NCBI RefSeq assembly: GCF_027474525.2
Contig: NZ_CP114882.2
Coordinates: forward strand, 1,116,001-1,180,000
Direction of reading: 5' to 3'
DNA length: 64,000 bases
From: Flavobacterium lacustre
Lineage (GTDB): Bacteria > Bacteroidota > Bacteroidia > Flavobacteriales > Flavobacteriaceae
The translations under genes and the position numbers were made by a program. Position 1 is the stretch's first letter; each line of letters begins with the position of its first letter. Below the pieces are notes generated by a model, which saw only the letters and a list, made by a program, of their open reading frames with translations, did not search any database and was not told the origin of the DNA. Shown piece by piece: positions 26,552 to 35,062 of this stretch.

Positions 26552-27424
26552 ATGGGTTCACAGGAGATTATAAAAATTGAAGATGATTTTACGCTTATTC
26601 GTTTTCAGAATGATGGTCTTGTTCCTTTTCATGCGCAACACGAGGTTAGCAGTGGATTGATTCAATTTCATTTTGGACTTAAAGGCAATGCAAAATTTAT
26701 ATTCAATCAAGGAAATTATGCTTTAGAACTGAAAGAGGAAAAGTCATTACTGTTGTATAATCCTCAAAAAGAATTGCCTTTAAATTTAGAATTGGCTCCT
26801 AATTCCTGGGTAATATCAGTGATTGTTTCTATCAAAAAATTTCATGCTTTGTTCTCTACCGAGGCGAATTATATCACTTTTTTGAGTGCAGATAATAAAG
26901 ATAAGAAATATTATAACGAAGGAAATATCAGTCCTTCGATGGCAATTGTGCTTAGTCAGTTGTTTCATTACAGCTTGCATCCGTCCATTAAAAATTTATA
27001 TTACAGAGGAAAAGGTTATGAATTATTGAGTTTGTATTTCAATAAAACCGAAGATCCAAATGCGGAACAATGTCCGTTTTTGATTGATGAGGATAATGTA
27101 TTGAAAATTAAAAAAGCGAAAGAAATTATTATCGCCAATATGGCTGAACCACCCGGATTACAAGAATTAGCAGATGAAATTGGACTGAATTTAAAGAAAC
27201 TGAAAATGGGTTTCAAACAAATTTATGGTGATACGGTTTACGGTTTTCTTTTTGATTACAAAATGGATTTTGCCCGTAAATTATTAGACAGCGGTTCATA
27301 TAATGTAAACGAAGTAGGTTTGAAAATTGGCTACAGTACCGGAAGTCATTTTATAGCGGCATTCAAAAAGAAATTTGCTACAACACCCAAAAAATATTTA
27401 ATGTCGATTAACCCGAACACCTAA
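26552..27424 (+). CDS. AraC-family (PchR-like) transcriptional regulator
   Basis: The 290-residue protein has an N-terminal cupin-like sensing half (about residues 1-150) with the motif QFHFGLKGNAKFIFN, and a C-terminal double helix-turn-helix (about residues 190-285) with LQELADEIGLNLKKLK and NEVGLKIGYSTGSHFIAAFKKKF. PchR relatives respond to siderophores or iron. Its place between the hemA operon and hemH, with a palindrome upstream, suggests it controls heme genes, itself or both. Ligand is unknown. Confidence 0.85.
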   Translation: MGSQEIIKIEDDFTLIRFQNDGLVPFHAQHEVSSGLIQFHFGLKGNAKFIFNQGNYALELKEEKSLLLYNPQKELPLNLELAPNSWVISVIVSIKKFHALFSTEANYITFLSADNKDKKYYNEGNISPSMAIVLSQLFHYSLHPSIKNLYYRGKGYELLSLYFNKTEDPNAEQCPFLIDEDNVLKIKKAKEIIIANMAEPPGLQELADEIGLNLKKLKMGFKQIYGDTVYGFLFDYKMDFARKLLDSGSYNVNEVGLKIGYSTGSHFIAAFKKKFATTPKKYLMSINPNT

Positions 27425-27521
27425 TCGTATCAATTTACTATATCAAACAATAAATAAAAAATAGTTCATCAACTTTTAACAAAAAGTAAGTTTATTTACT
27501 TTTATCCAAAAATAAAAACAA

Positions 27522-28535
27522 ATGAAAGGCGTATTATTAGTCAATTTAGGTTCCCCGGAAAGTCCAACTCCCAAAGATGTAAAACCATATTTAGATGAAT
27601 TTTTAATGGACAAATACGTTATTGACGTTCCGTTTTTGTTAAGAGCATTATTGGTTCGTGGAATTATTTTGCAAACCAGACCCAAAAAATCAGCTGCGGC
27701 TTATGCCAAAATATGGTGGGACGAAGGTTCACCTCTTGTAGTGATTTCGAAAAGAATGCACGAAAAAGTAAAGCAATTAGTTGATGTTCCGGTTGCATTG
27801 GCTATGCGTTACGGAAATCCTTCGATGATGGCGGGTTTAAAGGAATTGCAGGATAAAGGAGTAACTGAGGTGATGCTTTTTCCGTTGTATCCGCAACACG
27901 CTATGGCTTCTACAACAACTATTTTGGAACTGGCAGAAGACTTGCGCAAAAAACATTTTCCAGAAATGAAATTTACGATTGTACCTGCATTTTATAACAA
28001 ACCGGATTATATCAAGAATTTAGCAGATTCTATCAAAGGCCATTTAGCTGGTTTTGAATACGACCATTTGTTATTCTCTTACCACGGAATTCCGGAGCGA
28101 CACATTCGCAAAACAGATATTACCAAATCACATTGCAAAATTGACGGTTCTTGTTGCAACACGCCTTCGCCGGCACATGAATTTTGTTACCGTCACCAGT
28201 GTTACGAAACGACCAAACAAGTGGTCAAATTATTGGGAATTCCAGAAGGAAAATACAGCCAGACTTTTCAATCCCGATTGGCCGGTGACAAATGGTTGAC
28301 GCCTTACACGGATGTTGAAGTGAACAAAATGCCAGAGAAAGGCATTAAAAATCTAGCGGTAGTAACTCCTGCTTTTGTTTCGGATTGTTTAGAGACTTTG
28401 GAAGAAATTGCTATGGAAGCGAACCACGAATTTAAGGCACACGGCGGTGAAAATTTTAAAGCGATTCCATGTTTGAACGACAGTGATGATTGGTGTAAAA
28501 CGGTAAGTAATTGGATTACGGAATGGGCAAAATAG
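27522..28535 (+). CDS. hemH: Ferrochelatase
   Basis: The 337-residue enzyme inserts Fe2+ into protoporphyrin IX. It begins MKGVLLVNLGSPESP, typical of HemH, and has the active-site histidine segment LLFSYHGIPERH and the SRLAGDKWLTPYTD signature. Length is normal. It lies 97 nt after the AraC gene and shares its direction, with hemJ 77 nt downstream. Confidence 0.97.
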   Translation: MKGVLLVNLGSPESPTPKDVKPYLDEFLMDKYVIDVPFLLRALLVRGIILQTRPKKSAAAYAKIWWDEGSPLVVISKRMHEKVKQLVDVPVALAMRYGNPSMMAGLKELQDKGVTEVMLFPLYPQHAMASTTTILELAEDLRKKHFPEMKFTIVPAFYNKPDYIKNLADSIKGHLAGFEYDHLLFSYHGIPERHIRKTDITKSHCKIDGSCCNTPSPAHEFCYRHQCYETTKQVVKLLGIPEGKYSQTFQSRLAGDKWLTPYTDVEVNKMPEKGIKNLAVVTPAFVSDCLETLEEIAMEANHEFKAHGGENFKAIPCLNDSDDWCKTVSNWITEWAK

Positions 28536-28612
28536 AATATTGTCTTTCTCTACTTTTAAGTATGATTTTAAAAAATCGAAAGTATTCAAACCTATATTAA
28601 TTGATTTAATAA

Positions 28613-29167
28613 ATGGACTATTATAATTACCTCAAATCCCTTCATCTTATCTTTGTAGTTACTTGGTTTGCCGGACTTTTTTACATTGTTCGTTTATTTG
28701 TGTACCAAATTGAAGCTGCACAAAAACCATCTCCTGAAAAAGAAATTTTGCGCAAACAATACAACATAATGACTTATCGTTTGTGGTATATTATCACATG
28801 GCCATCAGCAATTTTGACTAGTATTTTTGCGTTTTGGATGTTGTTTTTTACCGATTTAGGAAAGGCTTGGCTTCAAATGCCTTGGATGCATGTAAAACTT
28901 GGCTTCGTATTTGCGTTGTATTTATATCATTTAAAATGCCATCAAATATTCAAACAATTACAAAACGATGACGTGAGATATACCACAAATTTCATGCGGT
29001 TATGGAACGAAGGAGCTACTATAATTCTTTTTGCAGTTGTTTTTTTAGTGATATTAAAAAATGCCGTGAACTGGATTTACGGTGTAATCGGAATCATTTT
29101 ATTCTCTGTTTTGATAATGCTCGGGTTTAGATTTTACAAAAGAATCAGAGAAAGAAATCAGTCATAA
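28613..29167 (+). CDS. hemJ: Protoporphyrinogen oxidase HemJ (CopD family)
   Basis: The 184-residue membrane protein has about five helices. The family start YLKSLHLIFVVTWFAGLFYI carries the conserved histidine, followed by RLFVYQIEA. HemJ oxidises protoporphyrinogen IX to protoporphyrin IX with quinone as likely acceptor. CopD-annotated homologues are often HemJ, and adjacency to hemH supports it. The next gene starts 2 nt after its stop. Confidence 0.9.
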   Translation: MDYYNYLKSLHLIFVVTWFAGLFYIVRLFVYQIEAAQKPSPEKEILRKQYNIMTYRLWYIITWPSAILTSIFAFWMLFFTDLGKAWLQMPWMHVKLGFVFALYLYHLKCHQIFKQLQNDDVRYTTNFMRLWNEGATIILFAVVFLVILKNAVNWIYGVIGIILFSVLIMLGFRFYKRIRERNQS

Positions 29168-29169
29168 TC

Positions 29170-30642
29170 ATGTTCAAAAGCTTTAAAATATCGATGCTGT
29201 CTTTGCGAATTCGGATTTTTCTTTCGATGATCGTATTGATTGTTATGGCTTCGATATTGCTGGCGTCTATTTCTATTATTCAGTTTAAAAATGAAGCCAA
29301 AGAATACCATCAAGAACGCTTAGAACGAAAAGAAAACGCTATTAAAGAACACATAAATTATGTGCTTTCTACGACAACATATCCTTTGACCACCGAAAAT
29401 TTAAGCTTAATTTTTAAAGATAAAATACATGAATTAGCTCAAATTCATTCTATTGAAATCAACATTTACAGTCTGGAAGGAAAGCTTTTAAAATCATCCA
29501 AAGAATCTTTCTCCGTAGATAAAGTTTCGCCTCCGGTTCCTAAATATATCTTGAAATTAGTGCGTTCTTCTATCGAAAAGAGATATGTAGACATCAAAAC
29601 TATCGACGGCGTAAAAAACCGTTCTTCGTACAGCCAGATCAAAGATGACAAATTTAAACCGCTCGGAATTTTGAATTTACCGTATTTAGAAGATGATGGT
29701 TTCTATGAAAATGAATTAAACAGTTTCTTGATTCGCTTGGGTCAAGTCTATTCTTTTATGCTGATTGTGGCTTTTGCCCTGGCCTATTTCCTTTCGACAT
29801 ACATCACTAAATCGTTAAAAACAATTTCGGATAAATTAAGCGAAACCAGCTTGAATCAAAAAAATGAAAAAATAATGTTGGAAGCCAGTAGTAAAGAAAT
29901 CAATTTACTGATAAAAGCATACAATGCAATGGTTGATGAACTCGAAATTAGTGCGATAAAATTAGCGCAAGGCGAACGTGAAGAGGCTTGGCGCGAAATG
30001 GCTAAACAAGTTGCCCATGAAATCAAAAATCCGTTGACGCCCATGCGATTGACGGTACAAAGTTTTCAAAGAAAATTTGATCCCAATGACGCAGATGTAA
30101 AGCAAAAAATGAAAGATTATTCCGAAACCCTGATTCAACAAATTGATACCATGAATGCGGTTGCTTCGGCATTTTCTAATTTTGCTTCGATGCCTGCGCA
30201 GCAAAACGAAACCTTGAATGTGGTGGAAGTAGTGGAACTGGCCATGGATATTTTTAATGAAGAGTATATTGTTTTTGAAAAAGATGCGCCCGAAATCATT
30301 TCGAAAATAGACCGGACACAACTCATCCGAATTATTACCAATCTGGTTAAAAACGCCATTCAATCCATTCCAGAACAGCAGGAAAATAAAGCTATTTCTG
30401 TGAAGGTAAAAAAAGTTTCTGATAACGTTTTGATTATCGTAAAAGACAACGGAATCGGAATCCAGCCCAAAGATATTAATCGCATATTTGAACCGAAGTT
30501 TACCACTAAAAGCAGCGGAATGGGATTGGGACTTGGAATCATCAAAAACATTATCGAAAATTATAAAGGAACGATTACCTTTGATACAGAATTTGGTAAA
30601 GGAACCACTTTTACGGTTTCACTTCCGATAATTAACTCTTAA
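29170..30642 (+). CDS. Sensor histidine kinase (NtrY-like)
   Basis: The 490-residue inner-membrane kinase has two membrane helices (about 15-37 and 193-211) around a 155-residue periplasmic sensor domain, a HAMP linker (about 212-265), and a HisKA box QVAHEIKNPLTPMRL with H283, then an HATPase_c domain with N box (NLVKNAIQSIP), VKDNGIGI and GLGLGII. No response regulator gene is adjacent, so its partner is elsewhere. It begins 2 nt after hemJ and may be co-transcribed with hemH-hemJ. Signal unknown. Confidence 0.92.
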   Translation: MFKSFKISMLSLRIRIFLSMIVLIVMASILLASISIIQFKNEAKEYHQERLERKENAIKEHINYVLSTTTYPLTTENLSLIFKDKIHELAQIHSIEINIYSLEGKLLKSSKESFSVDKVSPPVPKYILKLVRSSIEKRYVDIKTIDGVKNRSSYSQIKDDKFKPLGILNLPYLEDDGFYENELNSFLIRLGQVYSFMLIVAFALAYFLSTYITKSLKTISDKLSETSLNQKNEKIMLEASSKEINLLIKAYNAMVDELEISAIKLAQGEREEAWREMAKQVAHEIKNPLTPMRLTVQSFQRKFDPNDADVKQKMKDYSETLIQQIDTMNAVASAFSNFASMPAQQNETLNVVEVVELAMDIFNEEYIVFEKDAPEIISKIDRTQLIRIITNLVKNAIQSIPEQQENKAISVKVKKVSDNVLIIVKDNGIGIQPKDINRIFEPKFTTKSSGMGLGLGIIKNIIENYKGTITFDTEFGKGTTFTVSLPIINS

Positions 30643-30652
30643 AATCAGCATT

Positions 30653-31435
30653 ATGAACTACGAGAATATTTTAATTTCAATAGAAAATAATACCGCTACA
30701 ATTACTGTAAATCGTCCTACGAAACTCAATGCGTTGAATAAAGACACGATTGCTGATTTGCATAAAGCGTTTAAGACTTTGGCTAAAAATAAAGAAGTTG
30801 CTGTTATTATTTTGACTGGTAGTGGCGAAAAAGCGTTTGTAGCTGGTGCTGATATTGCTGAATTCTCCAATTTTTCTATCGAAAAAGGAACGGAATTGGC
30901 GGCTGAAGGACATGAAAAATTATTTGATTTTATAGAAAATTTAAAAAAACCTGTAATTGCTGCTATAAATGGTTTTGCATTGGGTGGCGGATTAGAATTA
31001 GCCATGGCTTGCCATTTCAGAGTCGCTTCCGAAAATGCTAAAATGGGATTGCCGGAAGTTTCTCTTGGTTTAATTCCTGGTTATGGAGGAACACAACGTT
31101 TGCCTCAACTGGTTGGGAAAGGTCGTGCGATGGAAATGATTATGACCGCAGCAATGATAACCGCACAAGATGCTTATAGGATTGGTTTGGTTAATCATGT
31201 TGTTCCTCAAGAAGAACTTTTGGCTTTTTGTAACAGCATCGCTCATAAAATAATGAAGAATTCTCCTTTTGCTATTGGCAAAGCTATAAAAGCGATTAAC
31301 GCAAATTTCAAAGAAGGTAAAAATGGCTTTGAAACTGAAATTAAAGCGTTTGGAAAATGTTTTGGTACCGAAGATTTTAAAGAAGGAACTACGGCATTTT
31401 TAGAAAAAAGAAAAGCTAATTTTACCGGAAAATAG
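30653..31435 (+). CDS. Enoyl-CoA hydratase/isomerase family protein
   Basis: The 260-residue crotonase-fold enzyme has the oxyanion-hole motifs AFVAGADIAEF and NGFALGGGLELAMACH, and PEVSLGLIPGYGGTQRL with the second catalytic glutamate position. Likely hydrates short-chain enoyl-CoA (for example crotonyl-CoA) in fatty or amino acid breakdown. Length is normal. It starts 10 nt after the kinase stop, so is likely in the same transcript. Confidence 0.93.
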   Translation: MNYENILISIENNTATITVNRPTKLNALNKDTIADLHKAFKTLAKNKEVAVIILTGSGEKAFVAGADIAEFSNFSIEKGTELAAEGHEKLFDFIENLKKPVIAAINGFALGGGLELAMACHFRVASENAKMGLPEVSLGLIPGYGGTQRLPQLVGKGRAMEMIMTAAMITAQDAYRIGLVNHVVPQEELLAFCNSIAHKIMKNSPFAIGKAIKAINANFKEGKNGFETEIKAFGKCFGTEDFKEGTTAFLEKRKANFTGK

Positions 31436-31495
31436 TTTTCTGTTTCGGATTACAGATTTCATTTTTTAAACTAATTCAACGATTAAATTATAATT

Positions 31496-31894
31496 ATGTC
31501 CTTCCAGCCTGTATTTGCTCAATTTTGGGAAAAAGTAAAAGAAAGTATCGAAAACCATACGTATGCCAAGTTAACTTTGGCCAAAACCATTGGTGATACC
31601 GAACTAAAAAATATTTATGTCCGTCCGGTTTTATTAGAAAATGATGTTTTCAGTCTTTCGCTTACCGCACGTTATAAAACCGAAGAAATTGAAAGTTTTC
31701 ATAGCCTGGACGAAGCTTTTTTCATATTGGCTCCTTATATGAACAACCCGTTTTTGACTGCTTTGTTGTTTACCACAGAAAACGATGTAACTTTTAAACT
31801 CAACAAGAAAAGAGTGGGAACTATTATAGAACAAGCACCTACTTTCAAAAATGCATCCGATGTAATTATTGAAATGAAAGAGAAAGGACTTTAA
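31496..31894 (+). CDS. Conserved-looking protein of unknown function
   Basis: A 132-residue cytosolic protein with no recognised domain. It starts MSFQPVFAQFWEKVKES and ends with a charged helix; there is no signal peptide, membrane helix or cysteine. The central region looks like an alpha/beta fold. It follows the hydratase by 60 nt and is closed by a strong bidirectional terminator. Codon use and frame integrity look normal, so I consider it a real gene. Confidence 0.78.
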   Translation: MSFQPVFAQFWEKVKESIENHTYAKLTLAKTIGDTELKNIYVRPVLLENDVFSLSLTARYKTEEIESFHSLDEAFFILAPYMNNPFLTALLFTTENDVTFKLNKKRVGTIIEQAPTFKNASDVIIEMKEKGL

Positions 31895-31916
31895 AAAGGA
31901 GTTGAAAAATACAATT

Positions 31917-31958
31917 AGTGTTCCTTTTTTTAGACTCAACACTAAAAAAAGGAACACT
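31917..31958. terminator. Bidirectional terminator, 17-bp perfect stem
   Basis: Arms AGTGTTCCTTTTTTTAG (31917-31933) and its exact complement (31942-31958) with an 8-nt loop, between convergent genes (orphan on plus, HD hydrolase on minus). Confidence 0.85.
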
Positions 31959-31963
31959 GATAA

Positions 31964-32617
31964 TTACTTATTTCCTTCCCATTCTGCGTAAAATTGCGCT
32001 AAAAAACCTTCCATATAATGGTGTCTTTGATGGGCAATTTGTTTCCCGGTTTCGGTATTCATTTTGTCTTTTAGGAGTAACAATTTTTCGTAGAAATGAT
32101 TGATAGTCGGGGCTTCATTATTTTTGTATTCTTCCTTAGTCATTTTTGAATTCGGAGGAATTGCAGGGTTGTATAGAGGTCTGTTTTTGAAGCCGCCATA
32201 ATTAAATGTACGTGCAATTCCGATGGCGCCAATGGCATCTAAACGATCTGCATCCTGAACAATATCCAATTCAATGGAAGAGAATTTTTTGTCGAAATTT
32301 CCGCCTTTGAAAGAAATATTTTCGATAATATTGATTACATGACTGATTGTTTCTTGATTTACATTTTCGGATTCTAAGAATTCGCGTGCTATTTTTGGAC
32401 CAATCGTTTCGTCACCACCGTGAAATTTACTATCGGCAATATCGTGAAGTAAAGCACCCAACTGAACAATTCTTATGTCACAAGTTTCTTCTTGGGCAAT
32501 CAATAACGCATTTTTATACACGCGTTGTATGTGAAACCAGTCGTGTCCGCCTTCGGCATTTTCTAAATTTTGTTTAACAAAAAGAATTGTCTTACTTATC
32601 AAATCAGATGTACTCAT
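31964..32617 (-). CDS. HD-domain phosphohydrolase
   Basis: The 217-residue protein has the HD superfamily metal motif: HDWFHIQRVY near the N-terminus, LLHDIADSKFHGGDE with the HD pair, and VQDADRLDAIGAIG with the late aspartate. Such stand-alone HD proteins are often nucleotide phosphohydrolases. ATG 32617 (MSTSDLISKT) is preferred over 32653 because the 12-residue extension overlaps the terminator stem of the desaturase gene. Confidence 0.9.
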   Translation of the reverse strand: MSTSDLISKTILFVKQNLENAEGGHDWFHIQRVYKNALLIAQEETCDIRIVQLGALLHDIADSKFHGGDETIGPKIAREFLESENVNQETISHVINIIENISFKGGNFDKKFSSIELDIVQDADRLDAIGAIGIARTFNYGGFKNRPLYNPAIPPNSKMTKEEYKNNEAPTINHFYEKLLLLKDKMNTETGKQIAHQRHHYMEGFLAQFYAEWEGNK

Positions 32618-32636
32618 AAATGGGGGATGTTTATAA

Positions 32637-32682
32637 AAAAAGCTGTTTTTCAAAGTTTATAAACCTCAAAAAGCAGCTTTTT
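32637..32682 (-). terminator. Terminator of the acyl-ACP desaturase gene
   Basis: Arms AAAAAGCTG (32637-32645) and CAGCTTTTT (32674-32682) with additional pairing inside and a T-run on the minus strand, 25 nt past the desaturase stop. Confidence 0.7.
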
Positions 32683-32706
32683 AATGTGATTTTAAAAATC
32701 TGAAAT

Positions 32707-33693
32707 TTACAATCTAGCGGGTTCTACCCATTTGAAAATATAAGATTCTTGAGGAATTACTAATCGTTCAGAAATTTTAGCCATTCTGCCAGGTAATTTC
32801 ATCAAATAATCACGGGCTTTTTCGGCTTCATCAGTCAGACCGGATATTTTGTCAATTTCCCATTTTTCGATTAGTTTTTGCATGATGTCAACATAATCAT
32901 TTGCGGTATAAACCCCAATTCGTTGTGCTGAATCTGAAAAATTTTCGAAAGCAGTCCCTATTTTTTGTCCTGATTCTCTCAAGAAATGAGCCGGCATAAC
33001 AATTTTTTGCTTCATCATATATTGAAAAGCAAGCATCATTTCGCTTGGATCTACCTGAAAAATTCTATTCACAAATTCGCTGTAAGCATGATGATGACGC
33101 ATTTCGTCGCCAGCAATCATTTTACACATTTTAGATAATTTTTTATCACCATAGTTTTTGGCTAGTTGCGAAACTCTGTTGTGAGAAACATACGTCGCTA
33201 ATTCCTGAAAACTGGTGTACACAAAGTTTTTATACGGATCTCTTCCTGTCCCAATATCAAAACCATCATTGATAAGATGTTGTGTTGTTATTTCTACCTC
33301 GCGCATGTTGACACGACCGGAAAGATATAAGTATTTGTTCAGTAAATCACCGTGGCGATTTTCTTCACCTGTCCATTGGCGAATCCATTTAGACCAGCCA
33401 TTTCGTTCCAGATTGTCTATTCCTTCTACTTCCATCAACCAAGATTCGTATGTTGGCAAAGCTTCCTCAGTAATGGTATCGCCAACCATGGCAACCCAAA
33501 AATCATAAGGTAAATCTTTGGCAATTTCTCTCAATTCTTTTACTTCTTCAAAAAAAGTATCACTTTCTGAATTGGGTAAAAAATCGGAGGGCTGCCATAT
33601 TTTTTCTACTGGGATTAGATACTGATCGACAAAACTGTCAACGTTTTTTTCCAAAAACTGCATTACTTCTAATCGAATGTTTTTTATAGACAT
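32707..33693 (-). CDS. Acyl-ACP desaturase
   Basis: The 328-residue soluble di-iron enzyme has the ferritin-like ligand motifs EENRHGDLLNKYL and DEMRHHHAY, matching stearoyl-ACP 9-desaturases. It introduces a double bond into acyl-ACP with O2 and ferredoxin. The full metal ligand set is visible. It is followed upstream by a PlsC-like acyltransferase on the same strand at 11 nt, so the pair may tune membrane lipid composition. Confidence 0.93.
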   Translation of the reverse strand: MSIKNIRLEVMQFLEKNVDSFVDQYLIPVEKIWQPSDFLPNSESDTFFEEVKELREIAKDLPYDFWVAMVGDTITEEALPTYESWLMEVEGIDNLERNGWSKWIRQWTGEENRHGDLLNKYLYLSGRVNMREVEITTQHLINDGFDIGTGRDPYKNFVYTSFQELATYVSHNRVSQLAKNYGDKKLSKMCKMIAGDEMRHHHAYSEFVNRIFQVDPSEMMLAFQYMMKQKIVMPAHFLRESGQKIGTAFENFSDSAQRIGVYTANDYVDIMQKLIEKWEIDKISGLTDEAEKARDYLMKLPGRMAKISERLVIPQESYIFKWVEPARL

Positions 33694-33704
33694 TATATAT
33701 TAAA

Positions 33705-34439
33705 TTAAAATTTTATTCCTTTTACTACTTCACTTTCTGTTTTAGCCATTAATTCAGCAAAATCAAATTCGCTTACTGCTAATGGTTTATGGACTGTAAA
33801 GGTAAGGCGATTTCCTAAACCAAGCGGAAAAAAACCAAATTTTACCATTTTCCAAGAATTATTAATGCTAATTGGCACGACATAAGCCGAAGGGGCGTAT
33901 TTGCATAATATTTTCAATCCACTTTGGGCAAACTCTTTTGGTTTACCGGTCTTACTTCGTGTTCCTTCCGGAAAAATAACAGCAGTTCGCTTGTATTTCT
34001 CGATATATTCTGACAATCCTTTTATTGCCGGAATGGCTTGTTTGGGATCTTTTCTGTCAATAAGAACGGAACCTCCGTGGCGCAAATTATACGAAACACT
34101 TGGAATACCGCTGCCTAATTCTTTCTTACTTACAAATTTGCAATGAAAACGTCTCAAAAACCAAATCATCGCAATGATATCATACATACTTTGATGATTA
34201 GATACAAATATTAGAGGAACATTTTTTGGAATGTTTTCTACATTTTCAAATTTGTATCTTGTTCCTAAAAGTCTCGTACACAGTACTAAAAACAGGTTCA
34301 GATAATCAACGCTTTTTTTGTGGGCTTGGTAGCCAAAAACGTTCAAACAAATCCACTGAATTGGATGAAAAATAACCAATGTAAGACCGAAACACAAATA
34401 ATAAATTACAGATATGGGATACGATATTAGTTTTTGCAT
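33705..34439 (-). CDS. 1-acyl-glycerol-3-phosphate acyltransferase family (PlsC-like)
   Basis: The 244-residue membrane protein has two hydrophobic segments near the N-terminus, the catalytic NHQSMYD (HX4D) motif and FPEGTRSKTGKP. It acylates lysophosphatidic acid or a related lipid. First gene of a two-gene unit with the desaturase, and divergent from rnpA. Confidence 0.92.
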   Translation of the reverse strand: MQKLISYPISVIYYLCFGLTLVIFHPIQWICLNVFGYQAHKKSVDYLNLFLVLCTRLLGTRYKFENVENIPKNVPLIFVSNHQSMYDIIAMIWFLRRFHCKFVSKKELGSGIPSVSYNLRHGGSVLIDRKDPKQAIPAIKGLSEYIEKYKRTAVIFPEGTRSKTGKPKEFAQSGLKILCKYAPSAYVVPISINNSWKMVKFGFFPLGLGNRLTFTVHKPLAVSEFDFAELMAKTESEVVKGIKF

Positions 34440-34524
34440 GCGTTAAAAATTAGCTGCAAAAGTAAGAAATATATTTGTAGCTATATTTAAATCATAAACA
34501 ATAAGTAGGTTTAGGGTTTAATTG

Positions 34525-34532
34525 TACCTTTG
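34525..34532 (+). promoter_or_regulatory. -7 promoter box for rnpA
   Basis: TACCTTTG matches TAnnTTTG exactly, 32 nt upstream of the rnpA ATG. A clear -33 TTG is not seen. Confidence 0.5.
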
Positions 34533-34564
34533 TCGACTAAAATTGTTGTCTTTTTTTACCAAAA

Positions 34565-34954
34565 ATGAATTTTACCTATCCAAAAAACGAGAAGCTAAAA
34601 AGTAAAATAACCATCGGATTATTATTTTCTGAGGGGAAATCCGTGTCTAAATATCCATTGCGTTTGGTGTATTATTCAGGAGCTTTGGGCGATGAGCAAA
34701 AGATTAAAATAGGAGTTTCAGTTTCAAAAAAATATTTTAAAAAAGCGGTTGACCGAAATTATTTCAAAAGAGTATTGCGCGAAACCTATCGCCTGAACAA
34801 ACATTTATTGGTAGATAATTTAGACAAACCGTATGCTTTTATGCTTTTTTACCAAAGTAAAGACCGATTGTCCTACGAAGAAATCAATACAAAAACGATT
34901 CAATTGTTTGAAAAATTTGTAGCCCAAACCCAAACGATTGTCGAGACAAAATAA
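34565..34954 (+). CDS. rnpA: Ribonuclease P protein component
   Basis: The 129-residue basic protein binds the RNase P RNA and aids 5' maturation of tRNAs. The RNA-binding helix appears as KKAVDRNYFKRVLRETYR, a variant of the usual KRNRIKRLIRE. Length is normal. It is not next to rpmH or yidC here; instead an S41 protease follows, an arrangement I associate with Flavobacteriaceae. Confidence 0.95.
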   Translation: MNFTYPKNEKLKSKITIGLLFSEGKSVSKYPLRLVYYSGALGDEQKIKIGVSVSKKYFKKAVDRNYFKRVLRETYRLNKHLLVDNLDKPYAFMLFYQSKDRLSYEEINTKTIQLFEKFVAQTQTIVETK

Positions 34955-35062
34955 AGCGTTTCTTTTTATGAAACACGCTTTATAAAGAGTTTAGCATTTG
35001 GCGTCAGCTATTATTGATGATTTATTCTTAATTTAGTAGTCTGAAATTAAGATAATAAACAC

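Noticed and set aside
34952..34985. Hairpin AAAGCGTTTC/GAAACACGCTTT after rnpA as terminator
   Set aside because: The stem is interrupted and lacks a T-run; too weak to list as a feature.
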